From: Desulfurellales bacterium
Lineage (GTDB): Bacteria > Campylobacterota_A > Desulfurellia > Desulfurellales > Hippeaceae
Reading direction: 5' to 3'
NCBI GenBank assembly: GCA_027035575.1
Contig: JALVUQ010000052.1
Location: 1 to 41,915, forward strand
DNA length: 41,915 bases
The position numbers and the translations under genes were made by a program. Positions within the stretch are counted from its first letter, which is position 1, and each line of letters starts with the position of its first letter. Shown here piece after piece: positions 16,582 through 24,572 of this stretch. The notes beneath the pieces are model-generated. The model saw only the letters and a list, made by a program, of their open reading frames with translations. It was not told where the DNA came from and ran no database searches.

Positions 16582-17661
16582 TTATTTATTTGGTATATTT
16601 CCAACAACCCCTTTAACAAACCACTGAAGTGAAAGTTTGTCTTTATCCGAGAGTTCTTGAGCTTTTTTAACCATTAACTTACCCTTGTTGTCATAAATAG
16701 GACCCTCAAATATCTTCAACTTGCCGTCGATTATCTCTTTTTCTCTCTTTAAAACATAATTTCTTACTTTTTTGGGAACCTTGTTGCCGAATTTGCCCAA
16801 TCCGACAATGCCGTCTTTTAATCCTCCCCAATATTGTGTTGCCTTCCACGTTCCGTTGTGTATTTCTTTCAGGGTTTTTGTGTAAAATACGCCCCAATGC
16901 CATATTCTTGAAGTTAAAAGAGTGTTTGGGAATTTTGCATAATTGTCCCTATCGTATCCTATTGCGAAGATGTGAGCTTTTTTTGCTCCCTCTATCGAAG
17001 CCGGTGAGTCGCAGCCGCTTGCAATTATATCGGCTTTGTTTGCTATGAACGTTTCCGCTGCCGAGCGCTCTTTAACCGGATTAAACCAGGAGTTTGTCCA
17101 GATTACGTGAACCTCGACTTTGGGATTAACCTCTCTTGCTCCGATAGTAAATGAGTCTATTTCTCTTATAACTTCAGGGATTGGGAAAGGAGCTACGAAA
17201 CCTATGTAGTTTGTTTTTGTCATCATACCGGCAACAAGACCCGAAAGGTAGTCAGCCTGGTACATCCTGCCGAAATAGGTTCCCATATTCTTTCTTGTCT
17301 TATACCCGGAGCAGTGTTCGAATATAACATTTGGGTAATCCTTTGCAACGTTATACATAGAATCCATAAAGCCGAAGCTTGTGCCAAAGATAACCTTGTA
17401 CCCTTTGTGTATGTAATCTCTGATGATTTTTTCGCAGGGAGCACCCTCAGGAACAGATTCGGAGTATGCCGTCTCAACGTAGGGCAGATGCTTTTGTAGA
17501 TAGATTCTTCCCTCATCGTGCGCCTGGCTCCAGCCACCGTCATTATGCGGTCCTACGTATAGAAATGCCACTTTTATCTTGGAGTTTTTTGCCTGAGACG
17601 TGTAGCCGATACCAAACATAACGATAAATACGACCAAAATCAAGCTTGCAAATTTTTTCAT
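16582..17661 (-). CDS. BMP-family (PnrA/Med-like) substrate-binding protein
   Basis: This protein of about 359 residues is the periplasmic receptor of the importer. The start is ATG 17661, set by a strong GGAGGTG ribosome site; the frame extends to 17766 but that part has no ribosome site. It begins with a signal peptide (MKKFASLILVVF...) ending near TSQAK, with no clear lipobox, so a soluble periplasmic protein is expected. BMP-family markers include VGPHNDGGWSQAHDEG near residue 36, VIFGTSFGFMD and ADIIASGCDSPASIEGAK. Characterised members bind purine nucleosides or other small ligands such as riboflavin. An adenine deaminase gene in the same window makes a purine ligand plausible. Confidence 0.88.
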   Translation of the reverse strand: MKKFASLILVVFIVMFGIGYTSQAKNSKIKVAFLYVGPHNDGGWSQAHDEGRIYLQKHLPYVETAYSESVPEGAPCEKIIRDYIHKGYKVIFGTSFGFMDSMYNVAKDYPNVIFEHCSGYKTRKNMGTYFGRMYQADYLSGLVAGMMTKTNYIGFVAPFPIPEVIREIDSFTIGAREVNPKVEVHVIWTNSWFNPVKERSAAETFIANKADIIASGCDSPASIEGAKKAHIFAIGYDRDNYAKFPNTLLTSRIWHWGVFYTKTLKEIHNGTWKATQYWGGLKDGIVGLGKFGNKVPKKVRNYVLKREKEIIDGKLKIFEGPIYDNKGKLMVKKAQELSDKDKLSLQWFVKGVVGNIPNK

Positions 17662-17686
17662 AACACCTCCTCTTAGGGTTAGTTTA

Positions 17687-17836
17687 CTTGATGGTTTTTT
17701 ATCAAGATAATGAGTAATGGTCAACAAAAAAAGATACAAAACGGATGCAAAAACAGAGTTATTCAAAATAAAAATTGTCCAAAAACAGCTTTGGAACAGG
17801 GAAAAGTCTTATAAAATTTTTTATAAAACCATCAAG
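17687..17836. promoter_or_regulatory. Inverted repeat in the divergent promoter region
   Basis: CTTGATGGTTTT (17687-17698) and AAAACCATCAAG (17825-17836) are perfect 12-bp reverse complements about 126 nt apart. They flank the region between the divergent bmp gene and the nucleotide-sugar dehydrogenase gene. The first arm also belongs to a local CTTGAT/ATCAAG hairpin (17687-17692 and 17701-17706) in the bmp leader. A paired operator for one regulator is a possible reading. Confidence 0.4.
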
Positions 17837-17918
17837 CAAATGAATTGTAGAGATTTTTCTTTAAAAAAAGCTCTAAAAAATGTATAAACTTGACTTAAAA
17901 AGCGTTTGGAGGAAAAAA

Positions 17919-19220
17919 GTGAACCTTGAGGATTTTAAGAAAAGAAAAGAGAAGATAGCCGTTGTCGGATTGGGATATGTAGGTATGCCGCTTCTTGCCC
18001 ATCTTTCGAGACATTTCGATACAATCGGTTTTGATGTAAACAAACAAAGAATTGAAGAGCTCAAAGCCGGAATAGACAAAACAAACGAATTAAGAGCCGA
18101 AGATTTTAAAGATAACAATATAGTGTTCAGCAGCGACCCAAAATCCTTACAGGATGCCGGTTTGATAATAGTTGCCGTTCCAACCCCCATAGATGAGCAT
18201 AAGCTGCCGGATTTAACTCCGGTAATTGAGGCTACCAAAACGGTTGCCCACAATATTAAAAAGGGTGGCTGCGTTGTTTACGAATCAACCGTTTATCCTA
18301 CAACAACCGAAGATATTTGTGTGCCCATAATTGAAGAGATTACAGGCTTCAAGTACTGCAAGGATTTTTTTGTGGGATATTCACCTGAGCGAATAAATCC
18401 CGGAGACAGGGTACACACCGTTGATAAAATCACAAAGATAGTAAGCGGCTGTAACAAGAAAACAGCAGAACTTTTGGCTGGAATTTACGGAGCGATTAAC
18501 AATAACAACATTTTTAAAGCTGAAAATATAAAAACCGCCGAAGCGGCAAAGGTTATAGAAAATACACAGAGGGATTTGAATATAGCTTTGATGAACGAAC
18601 TCTCTATGATTTTTGAGAAACTTGACATAGATACAAAAAGCGTTCTTGAAGCTGCAAAAACCAAGTGGAATTTTTTACCCTTTGAGCCGGGGCTTGTCGG
18701 AGGACACTGTATCGGTGTTGACCCGTATTATCTGACCTATAAAGCTCAGGAGCTCGGATATCATCCGGAGATAATACTTGCCGGCAGAAGGATTAACGAC
18801 TCCGTTGGCGAATATATAGTAAAACAGACGGTTAAAAAAATTATTAAAAGCGGCAGAGTTGTTTTGGGTGCAAATGCCCTGGTTTTGGGTATAACGTTTA
18901 AGGAAAATGTCGGTGATATAAGAAACTCAAAGGTTGTTGATGTTGTAAGAGAGTTGGAAGAATTCGGGGTTTTAGTCGATATTTACGACCCGCTTGCCGA
19001 TATAAACGAGGTTAAAGAGACCTACGGTCTTAATTTAAAGAAAAAAGAGGAGCTTTCAAAACAATACGGATGCGTTATACTTGCCGTGAAGCATAAAGAG
19101 TTTCTGCAAAACCCGGGTTCAGTGGTTGGTTTTGTTGAAAAAAACGGTGTGTTGATTGACATAAAATCTGTTTTTGATAAAAATAGCATAAGAAAAGACA
19201 TTACCTATTGGAGACCGTGA
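17919..19220 (+). CDS. UDP-sugar 6-dehydrogenase (UDP-GlcNAc/ManNAc type, TviB/WbpO-like)
   Basis: The enzyme oxidises the C6 hydroxyl of a UDP-(N-acetyl)hexosamine to a uronate with two NAD+, feeding surface polysaccharide synthesis. The 433-residue product starts at GTG 17919, with GGAGG at 6-nt spacing. It has an N-terminal Rossmann motif VVGLGYVGMP, the substrate/NAD segment VPTPIDEHKLPDLTPV, STVYPTTTED, FVGYSPERINPGD, and the catalytic Cys264 in GGHCIGVDPYY. The C-terminal domain has TFKENVGDIRNSKV. The pattern fits UDP-N-acetyl-hexosamine dehydrogenases of the TviB/WbpO branch better than Ugd, but the sugar is inferred. No other glycan genes are adjacent. Confidence 0.88.
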   Translation: MNLEDFKKRKEKIAVVGLGYVGMPLLAHLSRHFDTIGFDVNKQRIEELKAGIDKTNELRAEDFKDNNIVFSSDPKSLQDAGLIIVAVPTPIDEHKLPDLTPVIEATKTVAHNIKKGGCVVYESTVYPTTTEDICVPIIEEITGFKYCKDFFVGYSPERINPGDRVHTVDKITKIVSGCNKKTAELLAGIYGAINNNNIFKAENIKTAEAAKVIENTQRDLNIALMNELSMIFEKLDIDTKSVLEAAKTKWNFLPFEPGLVGGHCIGVDPYYLTYKAQELGYHPEIILAGRRINDSVGEYIVKQTVKKIIKSGRVVLGANALVLGITFKENVGDIRNSKVVDVVRELEEFGVLVDIYDPLADINEVKETYGLNLKKKEELSKQYGCVILAVKHKEFLQNPGSVVGFVEKNGVLIDIKSVFDKNSIRKDITYWRP

Positions 19221-19450
19221 TGAAGATAAAAACATTTGAAGAGGCACTTGCAAGGCTTGAGGTTATATCAAAGCGGCTTGAACAAGAGGATATTATGCTT
19301 GATGAGGCTGTTAATCTCTACGAAGAGGGAATGAAGCTTGTGAATTTTTGCTCCAAGAAACTTGAAGAGGCTGAAAACAGGGTAAGATTGATAACAGGGA
19401 TTAAAAATGGGGATATTGAGAGCGAAGAATTTGAAAGAGATGTTGAATAA
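19220..19450 (+). CDS. xseB: Exodeoxyribonuclease VII small subunit
   Basis: The 76-residue protein is the small helical subunit of exonuclease VII, which degrades single-stranded DNA. The conserved FEEALARLEVISKRLEQED start, the L-x-E-A-x2-LYEEGM motif and a second helix, CSKKLEEAENRV, are all present. Its ATG overlaps the preceding stop by one base (TGATG), with GGAG upstream. Its 3' end overlaps ispA, a neighbour pair (xseB-ispA) found in many bacteria. The large subunit gene xseA is not in the window. Confidence 0.92.
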   Translation: MKIKTFEEALARLEVISKRLEQEDIMLDEAVNLYEEGMKLVNFCSKKLEEAENRVRLITGIKNGDIESEEFERDVE

Positions 19451-20306
19451 CTACAAGGTTTTGGTGGATGATTTTATAGATAGGCTGTCGCTTAAAAGAA
19501 TTTTCCCATCATTATTTAACGAAGCGCTCTTTTATACGCCAAAAAGCGGGGGGAAACGCATAAGGGCTATGCTTGTAATGCTTGCTGCGAGTATGTTTGA
19601 TGCCAATATGGAGGATGCCGTATATGTTGCAGGGGCTGTTGAGCTGATACACGCCTACTCCTTAATTCACGACGATTTGCCGGCTATGGATAATGATGAT
19701 TTCAGAAGAGGAAAGCCTTCAAACCATAAGGTTTTTTCAGAGGCATTGGCAATACTTGCGGGTGACGGGTTGAATACTTATGCTTTCAATATTATCTTAA
19801 ACTCCAATCTTAACGATAAAAAAAAGGTAAACGTAGCGAAAATATTGAGCGATAACGCCGGGATTGGAGGGATGGTTACGGGTCAGGCAGCCGATATTTT
19901 ATCAAGCGAGAAGAAGTTGACACAATACAAAGATAAATTTCTTGTAAATTTTATACATAAGCATAAAACTGCAAAATTGATACAGGCAAGTGTCGTATGC
20001 GGTGCTTTGTGTGGAAATCCGAGTGAAGATGAACTTGAAAAAATAAAAAGATACGGTTTGTACAGCGGAGTTGCCTTTCAAATCATTGATGACTGTCTTG
20101 ATGTTGTCGGCGATGAGAAAAAAATGGGCAAAAAGAGGGTTGATAATATTAACGATACGCTCACATACCCCAAAGTTTACGGATTAAACAAATCGTACGA
20201 GCTGGCTGATAAACTGAAGGGTATGGCTGTTGAGCAGGTGAAAAATTTGAAAAACAGCGAGGGTTTAATTGAGATTGCAAAACTTATTATTGAGAGGGAC
20301 AGATGA
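19440..20306 (+). CDS. ispA: Polyprenyl (farnesyl/geranylgeranyl) diphosphate synthase
   Basis: The enzyme condenses isopentenyl diphosphate with allylic diphosphates in isoprenoid synthesis. The roughly 288-residue protein has the KSGGKRIRAMLV segment that binds IPP, the first Asp-rich motif HDDLPAMDNDDFRRGKPS, the GxxGQxxD-type stretch GMVTGQAADI and the second Asp-rich motif DDCLDVVGDEKKMGK. ATG 19440 is the more natural start; an in-frame ATG at 19407 would overlap xseB further. It overlaps hisB by 4 bases. Product chain length (C15 versus C20) cannot be read with confidence. Confidence 0.9.
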   Translation: MLNNYKVLVDDFIDRLSLKRIFPSLFNEALFYTPKSGGKRIRAMLVMLAASMFDANMEDAVYVAGAVELIHAYSLIHDDLPAMDNDDFRRGKPSNHKVFSEALAILAGDGLNTYAFNIILNSNLNDKKKVNVAKILSDNAGIGGMVTGQAADILSSEKKLTQYKDKFLVNFIHKHKTAKLIQASVVCGALCGNPSEDELEKIKRYGLYSGVAFQIIDDCLDVVGDEKKMGKKRVDNINDTLTYPKVYGLNKSYELADKLKGMAVEQVKNLKNSEGLIEIAKLIIERDR

Positions 20307-20872
20307 GTCGAGTAAATCTAAAGAGGATAACTAAAGAGACCGTCGTAAACGCTACTATGGATATTGACGGAATCGGGGACAGCGACATTGAAACAGGTGT
20401 AGGCTTTTTAAACCATATGCTTGAGAGTTTGTCCAAGCACTCCGGCATAGATATTTATGTTAAAGCAGACGGAGACCTGAATGTCGATTTTCATCATACG
20501 GTTGAGGATGTTGGAATAGTTTTGGGTGCTTTAGTGAAGAAATCTTTGGAAAACAGAAAGATAAAGAGATTCGGTTATGCTGCAATACCTATGGACGAAG
20601 CGTTAATATTAAGCAGTGTGGATATTTGTAACAGAATATACCTCAATTTTGACTGCGATTTATCCGGTAATATCGGTGATTTTGATGCCGAGCTGATTGA
20701 GGAATTTTTCAGAGCTTTTGTTGGTAACGCAAGGATTGTTCTGCACATAAAGCAGCTATCCGGTTCAAACAAACACCACATTGCAGAGGCTATATTCAAA
20801 TCCGTTGCGTATGCTCTAAAAGATGCTCTTATTAAAACAGACGAGACGCCTACGACAAAAGGGAGTCTATGA
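20303..20872 (+). CDS. hisB: Imidazoleglycerol-phosphate dehydratase
   Basis: HisB removes water from imidazole glycerol phosphate in histidine biosynthesis. The 189-residue monofunctional form has the family motifs: ETGVGFLNHMLESLSKHSG near residue 32, DFHHTVEDVGIVLG (about 56-69), and the second metal-binding repeat SGSNKHHIAEAIFK (about 152-165). There is no fused histidinol-phosphatase domain. It overlaps ispA upstream and the mtaB gene downstream by 4 bases each. It is detached from other his genes and embedded in a mixed housekeeping operon. Confidence 0.93.
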   Translation: MSRVNLKRITKETVVNATMDIDGIGDSDIETGVGFLNHMLESLSKHSGIDIYVKADGDLNVDFHHTVEDVGIVLGALVKKSLENRKIKRFGYAAIPMDEALILSSVDICNRIYLNFDCDLSGNIGDFDAELIEEFFRAFVGNARIVLHIKQLSGSNKHHIAEAIFKSVAYALKDALIKTDETPTTKGSL

Positions 20873-22086
20873 AAAAAGCTTCCGCTGCGACTTTCGGATG
20901 TAAGCTGAATCAGTATGAAACCCGATTGATGATTGAACAATTGAACAGTGAATACGAATTTGCCGATTTTAACAGTAGTTGTGATTTATATATAATAAAT
21001 TCCTGTGCGGTTACGGCAAAAGCAGCCAAAGAATCAAGACAAAAAGCAAAAAAAGCTCTAAAAATGAACCCGAATGCCACCGTTATCTATACGGGCTGCG
21101 ACAGTTATTTGGAAAGTGATTTAAATGCAATTGTCGTTGGAAACAGTTATAAACAAAACATAAAGAAAGCACTGGAAAACAGACAGACAGATATTGGTGA
21201 GAATACTAAAACATACCCGATAAACACAACCTTAAACGACTATGAAGGAAAAAGCAGAGCCTTTGTCAAAATTCAGGAAGGATGCAACAACCACTGTACC
21301 TATTGCATAATACCTAAATTGAGGGGCAAAGAGAGGGATAAAGAGCTCGAATTAGTTATAAAAGAGATAAATACTCTTGAAAAATTCCCGGAAATAGTTC
21401 TAACCGGCACCAATATCGGCTCTTACAAAAGATTAAAGGAGCTTTTAAAAAGGCTCGGTGATTTTAAGAGTGATATGAGAATAAGGATAAGCTCAATAGA
21501 GCCTATGTATGTTGACAGCGAGCTTATAGATATGATTGCTGACGGGAGATTTGCAAAACATCTTCACATACCTTTGCAGTCCGGCAGCGACAAAATTTTA
21601 AAGCTTATGGGCAGGGATTATACAACAAAAAAATTTGAGACAATAGTGAATGAGTGTGCAAAGAGGGGTATTTTTGTCGGTGTTGACGTTATAGTCGGTT
21701 TTTATGCGGAAGATGACAGAGAGTTTAAAAAAACATACGATTTCATAGACACCTTGCCCGTTAGTTTCGGGCACGTGTTCAGCTATTCCAAAAGACCTTT
21801 GACGTCGGCTGTAAATATAGGATGGAAACTTGAGCGAGGTCCTGTTGTAAAAGAAAGAAATGCAGCCCTGAAAGAGCTCTTTAAAAAGAAATTTAGAGAG
21901 TCTGTCAGAAATATGGTTGGTAAAAAAACAGGGATTATTATAGAGCCGACAACCATAAAGAGAAATTCAAAAACGTATTATAAAGCAGTAGCAAGTGAAT
22001 ATTTCACCGTCTTAACCCAAAAAAAGCAGCAAGGCATTGTTGAGGTTAAGATAAGCTCTTTTGACGGGGAGTATGCGTATATATGA
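20869..22086 (+). CDS. mtaB: tRNA t6A37 methylthiotransferase (MtaB type)
   Basis: This radical-SAM enzyme adds a methylthio group to t6A37 of tRNAs reading ANN codons. In the 405-residue protein the N-terminal UPF0004 domain supplies three cluster ligands (Cys11, Cys46, Cys77), and the radical-SAM cluster binds through Cys139-x3-Cys143-x2-Cys146 in GCNNHCTYCIIP. A C-terminal TRAM-like segment follows. The combination ATFGCKLNQYE plus PKLRGKERD favours MtaB over MiaB and RimO. It overlaps hisB and the MBL hydrolase gene by 4 bases each. Confidence 0.88.
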   Translation: MKKASAATFGCKLNQYETRLMIEQLNSEYEFADFNSSCDLYIINSCAVTAKAAKESRQKAKKALKMNPNATVIYTGCDSYLESDLNAIVVGNSYKQNIKKALENRQTDIGENTKTYPINTTLNDYEGKSRAFVKIQEGCNNHCTYCIIPKLRGKERDKELELVIKEINTLEKFPEIVLTGTNIGSYKRLKELLKRLGDFKSDMRIRISSIEPMYVDSELIDMIADGRFAKHLHIPLQSGSDKILKLMGRDYTTKKFETIVNECAKRGIFVGVDVIVGFYAEDDREFKKTYDFIDTLPVSFGHVFSYSKRPLTSAVNIGWKLERGPVVKERNAALKELFKKKFRESVRNMVGKKTGIIIEPTTIKRNSKTYYKAVASEYFTVLTQKKQQGIVEVKISSFDGEYAYI

Positions 22087-22841
22087 GGATAAATACTATC
22101 GCTAATAACCAACTCATTTTTTTGGGAACTGCCGGCGGAAGGTTTACGGTTTTTAATCAGTTGAGAAAGTCAGGCGGAATATGGTTTATGGTTAACAACA
22201 AGCTGTTTGCAATAGACCCGGGACCGGGGGCTTTGGTTGAATCCATCAAACATAAGGTACCTCCCAACAAACTCTCAGGTATATTTTTAAGCCACAGACA
22301 CTTAGACCATTGTGCTGATATCAACTCTGTCATTGAATCTATGACTGAGGGCGGTCATAAAAAACGGGGTGTTGTTTTGGCACCTTGGGATGCAACCGAA
22401 ACAGACCCGGTTATATTAAAATATAACAGGAAAAACTATACATTGATAAACACTAAGGAGTTTTATGATTACGATATTGACGGCGTTTTGATTCAAACAA
22501 AAGCAAAACACAAACATACGGTTGAAACATACGGCGGCATATTTGCAGACAGGTTTGCCTACATTGCAGACACAAGCTATTTTGAGGAACTTCCGTTGTA
22601 TTATAACGCGGGCATCGTTATAGCAAACGTTGTTTTCTGTCATCAAAGAAAGGGTTTTAAGCATATGAATGCCGACGACGTCTATAAGTTCATTGACGTT
22701 TACAAGCCGGATAAGTTCATAATAACGCACTTCGGACTATCTTTCTTAAAGGAAAAGCCGTGGGAGGTTGCAAAAAGAATTTCGCAAAAAACCGGCTGTG
22801 ATGTTATTGCTGCATACGACGGTATGGTGGTTGATTTATGA
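22083..22841 (+). CDS. MBL-fold metal-dependent hydrolase
   Basis: The 252-residue protein has the metallo-beta-lactamase fold ligands: an HRHLDH motif (H-x-H-x-D-H, about residues 76-81), an Asp in the FAYIADTSY segment and a terminal His in FIITHFGLS. There is no signal peptide, so it is cytoplasmic. An opening LIFLGTAGGR and a GGIWFMVNNKLFAIDPGPGA segment resemble the RNase Z/PhnP-like branch, but the substrate is unknown. It is coupled to both neighbours by ATGA overlaps. Confidence 0.85.
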   Translation: MRINTIANNQLIFLGTAGGRFTVFNQLRKSGGIWFMVNNKLFAIDPGPGALVESIKHKVPPNKLSGIFLSHRHLDHCADINSVIESMTEGGHKKRGVVLAPWDATETDPVILKYNRKNYTLINTKEFYDYDIDGVLIQTKAKHKHTVETYGGIFADRFAYIADTSYFEELPLYYNAGIVIANVVFCHQRKGFKHMNADDVYKFIDVYKPDKFIITHFGLSFLKEKPWEVAKRISQKTGCDVIAAYDGMVVDL

Positions 22842-23695
22842 TAGCGATAATTGCCAATCCGAACGCACTGCGTTTTAACATAAACGATTTAAAGCAGATA
22901 GCTGATATGCTTGAAAAAAGCGGCATCTGCGTTGATATATTTTTTACAAATCAAGCAGGTGACGGTACCGTTATCGCAAATAAAATATCATCCGCATACT
23001 CTATCATTGCGGCATACGGCGGTGACGGGATAATCAACGAAATAGTAAATGCCGACTTGGGAGATTCCGCTTTGGGTATATTGCCGGCAGGAACAACAAA
23101 TGTCCTTTCCATAGATTTGAGAATCAACAAAAACCCCGTAGAAGCTGCCGAGTTATTTAAAAAACCGAAAATTAAAAAGGCTTTTTTGGGGTGTTTAAAC
23201 GATAAAAAGTTCATTTTAATGGCAAGTGCCGGTTTTGATGCCGAAGCCGTAGGTTGCGTTAATCAACGCTTAAAAAAAATAAGCGGTAAGTTTGCTTATT
23301 TTTGGTCTGGCGTTGTGTCTTACTTTAAATCGAAAAACCGTATAATTGAAGTCAGAATCGGCAAAAATACGTTTAAGTCGAGATGGGTTATCGTAAGTAA
23401 AGCAAAGAAATATGCAGGAGAGTTTACCATCTCAAAATCCGTTGATATTTTTCAACCATATTTCGATGTATGCCTGTTTGAGCCGATTTTTAACAATATC
23501 TTAGATTTGCCCTATGATAATTTTCTGCTTTTTAGCTCTCTGCACAATTTTAAGATGCCCTTTGTAAAGCATATTATAACCGATGAGAATATATACATTC
23601 AAAAAAGCAATATACAAATTGACGGAGATTTTTTCGGATTAAAAGAGGTTGAAATACGGTTATGCCAAAAACCGATAAACATAGTAGTGCCTTGA
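22838..23695 (+). CDS. Diacylglycerol/lipid kinase (DagK_cat, LCB5 family)
   Basis: The 285-residue protein begins MIAIIANPNA and has the nucleotide-binding signature AAYGGDGIINEIVNA (about residues 53-67), followed by GILPAGTTNVLS, both hallmarks of the DgkB/YegS/BmrU-type lipid kinases. These phosphorylate diacylglycerol or related lipids at the membrane. Its last 34 bases overlap the start of a gene for a PAP2-type membrane enzyme. A kinase paired with a phosphatase or transferase acting on lipid phosphates suggests shared lipid or polyprenol metabolism. Confidence 0.88.
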   Translation: MIAIIANPNALRFNINDLKQIADMLEKSGICVDIFFTNQAGDGTVIANKISSAYSIIAAYGGDGIINEIVNADLGDSALGILPAGTTNVLSIDLRINKNPVEAAELFKKPKIKKAFLGCLNDKKFILMASAGFDAEAVGCVNQRLKKISGKFAYFWSGVVSYFKSKNRIIEVRIGKNTFKSRWVIVSKAKKYAGEFTISKSVDIFQPYFDVCLFEPIFNNILDLPYDNFLLFSSLHNFKMPFVKHIITDENIYIQKSNIQIDGDFFGLKEVEIRLCQKPINIVVP

Positions 23696-24552
23696 ATTTG
23701 CTTAACAACATAAGACTTTTTGATTACATAAACATAGGCTACTATCTGCTTATGCTTCTTATTGTGATTTATGATTATTCAAGCATCCCGAACCCCGTTT
23801 TTTTGATTATTGCGTATCTGTTTATAATATTTTCATCTTTATTTTTGATTGCCAAAGAAAACCATACCAGATTTACAAGGATGCTTAGATACTTCTATCC
23901 GTTTATTTTTATAGGTTTTGTTTTTGAATCTTTAGGATATATAATACCCTTTATAAACCCTCACAACAAAGATGCCCTACTTATTGCCGCCGACAGGGCA
24001 ATTTTCGGAAACGACGTAGCAAACATATTGAACTTTTTGAATATCAAATGGCTTACGGATTATCTGCAGCTGTCCTATTTATCCTATTATTTTTTACCGC
24101 TGATTTTGCTCTACTATTTTTATTCTAAAAAAGAGATAAAAAAACTCAACTATGCCCTGTTTGCCTTGTCTGTGGGTTACTATATTTCCTATATCGGTTA
24201 TATGGTTGTGCCTGCGATAGGTCCGAGATATTCACTTTGTTATCTTCAAAATATACCCATAAAAGGCGGATTTATCTATAATTTTGTTCATCCGGTATTG
24301 AATTCGCTTGAGCATATAAAACAGGACTGTTTTCCAAGCGGGCATACGGAAATTTCCGTTTTGGTTTTATTGATATTTAAGGATGAAAACAGAAAGATAG
24401 CTTTGATTATTCTACCTGTTGTGCTGTCTTTGGTAGCGGCTACGATGGTTTTAAGGTATCACTACGGCGTTGATGTTCTCTCCGGCTTGGTTATAGCTTT
24501 TTTTGTGTATGCATTCTCAAAATACATCTATTTTCACAAAAATAAAACCTGA
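23662..24552 (+). CDS. PAP2-type membrane phosphatase or phosphotransferase
   Basis: The 296-residue protein has about six membrane helices. Two of the three acid-phosphatase motifs are clear: CFPSGHTE (motif 2) and RYHYGVD (the C-terminal R...H-x3-D part of motif 3). The usual first motif KxxxxxxRP is not obvious. This pattern is seen in the PAP2_3 subgroup, which includes Aur1-like inositol phosphotransferases, so a transfer reaction is as likely as phosphate release. It overlaps the lipid kinase gene by 34 bases in another frame, the longest gene overlap in the window. Confidence 0.82.
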   Translation: MPKTDKHSSALNLLNNIRLFDYINIGYYLLMLLIVIYDYSSIPNPVFLIIAYLFIIFSSLFLIAKENHTRFTRMLRYFYPFIFIGFVFESLGYIIPFINPHNKDALLIAADRAIFGNDVANILNFLNIKWLTDYLQLSYLSYYFLPLILLYYFYSKKEIKKLNYALFALSVGYYISYIGYMVVPAIGPRYSLCYLQNIPIKGGFIYNFVHPVLNSLEHIKQDCFPSGHTEISVLVLLIFKDENRKIALIILPVVLSLVAATMVLRYHYGVDVLSGLVIAFFVYAFSKYIYFHKNKT

Positions 24553-24572
24553 TATTACAGGAGGGATTAAGG

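Noticed and set aside
17662-17918. A purine riboswitch in front of the BMP-type binding-protein gene
   Set aside because: No conserved three-way-junction core was seen; only a simple CTTGAT/ATCAAG hairpin is present.
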